Below are positions 5,172-5,337 of a stretch of DNA of 5,337 bases, one piece after another. Source of the stretch: Paludibacteraceae bacterium. Its GTDB lineage: Bacteria; Bacteroidota; Bacteroidia; Bacteroidales; Paludibacteraceae. The notes below the pieces were generated by a model. It saw only the letters and a program-made list of their open reading frames with translations, did no database searches and was not told the DNA's origin. A program made the translations under genes and the position numbers. Each line of letters starts with the position of its first letter. Positions within the stretch are counted from its first letter, which is position 1. The DNA is taken from NCBI GenBank assembly GCA_016297215.1, contig JAEDGZ010000044.1, forward strand, positions 1-5,337, in the 5' to 3' direction.

Positions 5172-5337
5172 TACCGACCTCCGCCGTTACATCCCCAATA
5201 CCCTTGTAACCGTCAGTGGCGAGCAGTCGCTTTTCGATAAGTTGCAGGTCGAACTGCAACTGTCGGAAGCGTGGCTCACCCGCACATTCGGCGTAGTTGA
5301 AAGCACGCCGACCGCCTGCCGAGTGCTCGCCACCGAC
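5155..5337 (+). CDS. Small head-module protein, N-terminal part (3' end outside the window)
   Basis: A 61-codon open frame starts at ATG 5155 and runs to the window end without a stop. Its start overlaps the portal gene by 17 nt. It begins MLITSDTDLRRYIPNTL and continues with SEAWLTRTFG (38-47). This resembles, from memory, the start of small proteins of the DUF6712 type that sit beside portal genes in Bacteroidetes prophages, where a head-tail connector role is plausible. Less than half of the expected protein is present, so the family assignment is weak. Overlap with the portal and continuous coding potential make the gene itself likely. Confidence 0.55.
   Translation, partial: MLITSDTDLRRYIPNTLVTVSGEQSLFDKLQVELQLSEAWLTRTFGVVESTPTACRVLATD

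Noticed and set aside
1..5337. CRISPR arrays, tRNA genes, insertion sequences and attachment sites
   Set aside because: I saw no regularly spaced repeats, no cloverleaf-like sequences, no transposase and no integrase. Nearly all of the window is protein-coding.

Overview
The window looks like part of a tailed-phage or prophage genome from a Bacteroidetes host (Bacteroides, Prevotella, Parabacteroides or Alistipes-like; I cannot narrow it further). Host evidence: two intergenic gaps each carry a Bacteroidetes-type -7 box (TATCTTTG, fitting TAnnTTTG), most genes lack a Shine-Dalgarno sequence, and the proteins resemble families I know from Bacteroidetes prophages. Phage evidence: a capsid-like C-terminus, a tail-tube-like protein and a portal-like protein. 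All genes are on the + strand and packed tightly.

Layout. (1) 1-919: the C-terminal end of a probable major capsid protein, then a probable tail tube/structural protein. (2) 932-2811: a compact four-gene set with overlaps of 11, 4 and 4 nt: a type I phosphoribosyltransferase, a 180-aa protein of unknown function, a phospholipase-D-like (HKD) protein and a 76-aa protein of unknown function. There is no promoter in the 12-nt gap before it, so it probably extends the structural operon. (3) 2812-2945: an A+T-rich intergenic region with a promoter and two dyads. (4) 2946-3805: a probable toxin-antitoxin pair (HigB/Gp49-like toxin first, XRE-type HTH antitoxin second), more A+T-rich than its surroundings. 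(5) 3806-3860: a short regulatory gap. (6) 3861 to the end: a portal-like protein followed by the start of an overlapping small head-module protein.

The most interesting element is at 3832-3876. A 13-bp inverted repeat (12/13 matches, the exception being a G-U wobble in RNA) is followed directly by TTTTTCTTTTT, which is the form of an intrinsic terminator. Its left arm holds the -7 box of the portal promoter and its right arm holds the portal start codon. Read-through RNA from the toxin-antitoxin genes could fold it, and so terminate or hide the start codon. RNA starting at the local promoter would lack the left arm and escape. The toxin-antitoxin promoter carries a related dyad (TATCT-N16-AGATA, same spacing and same position relative to the -7 box). 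This suggests that the HTH antitoxin, or another common regulator, may control both its own module and the downstream head genes. That link is inference.

The gene order is also unusual: capsid and tail-tube-like genes lie upstream of the portal, separated from it by an accessory operon and a toxin-antitoxin module.
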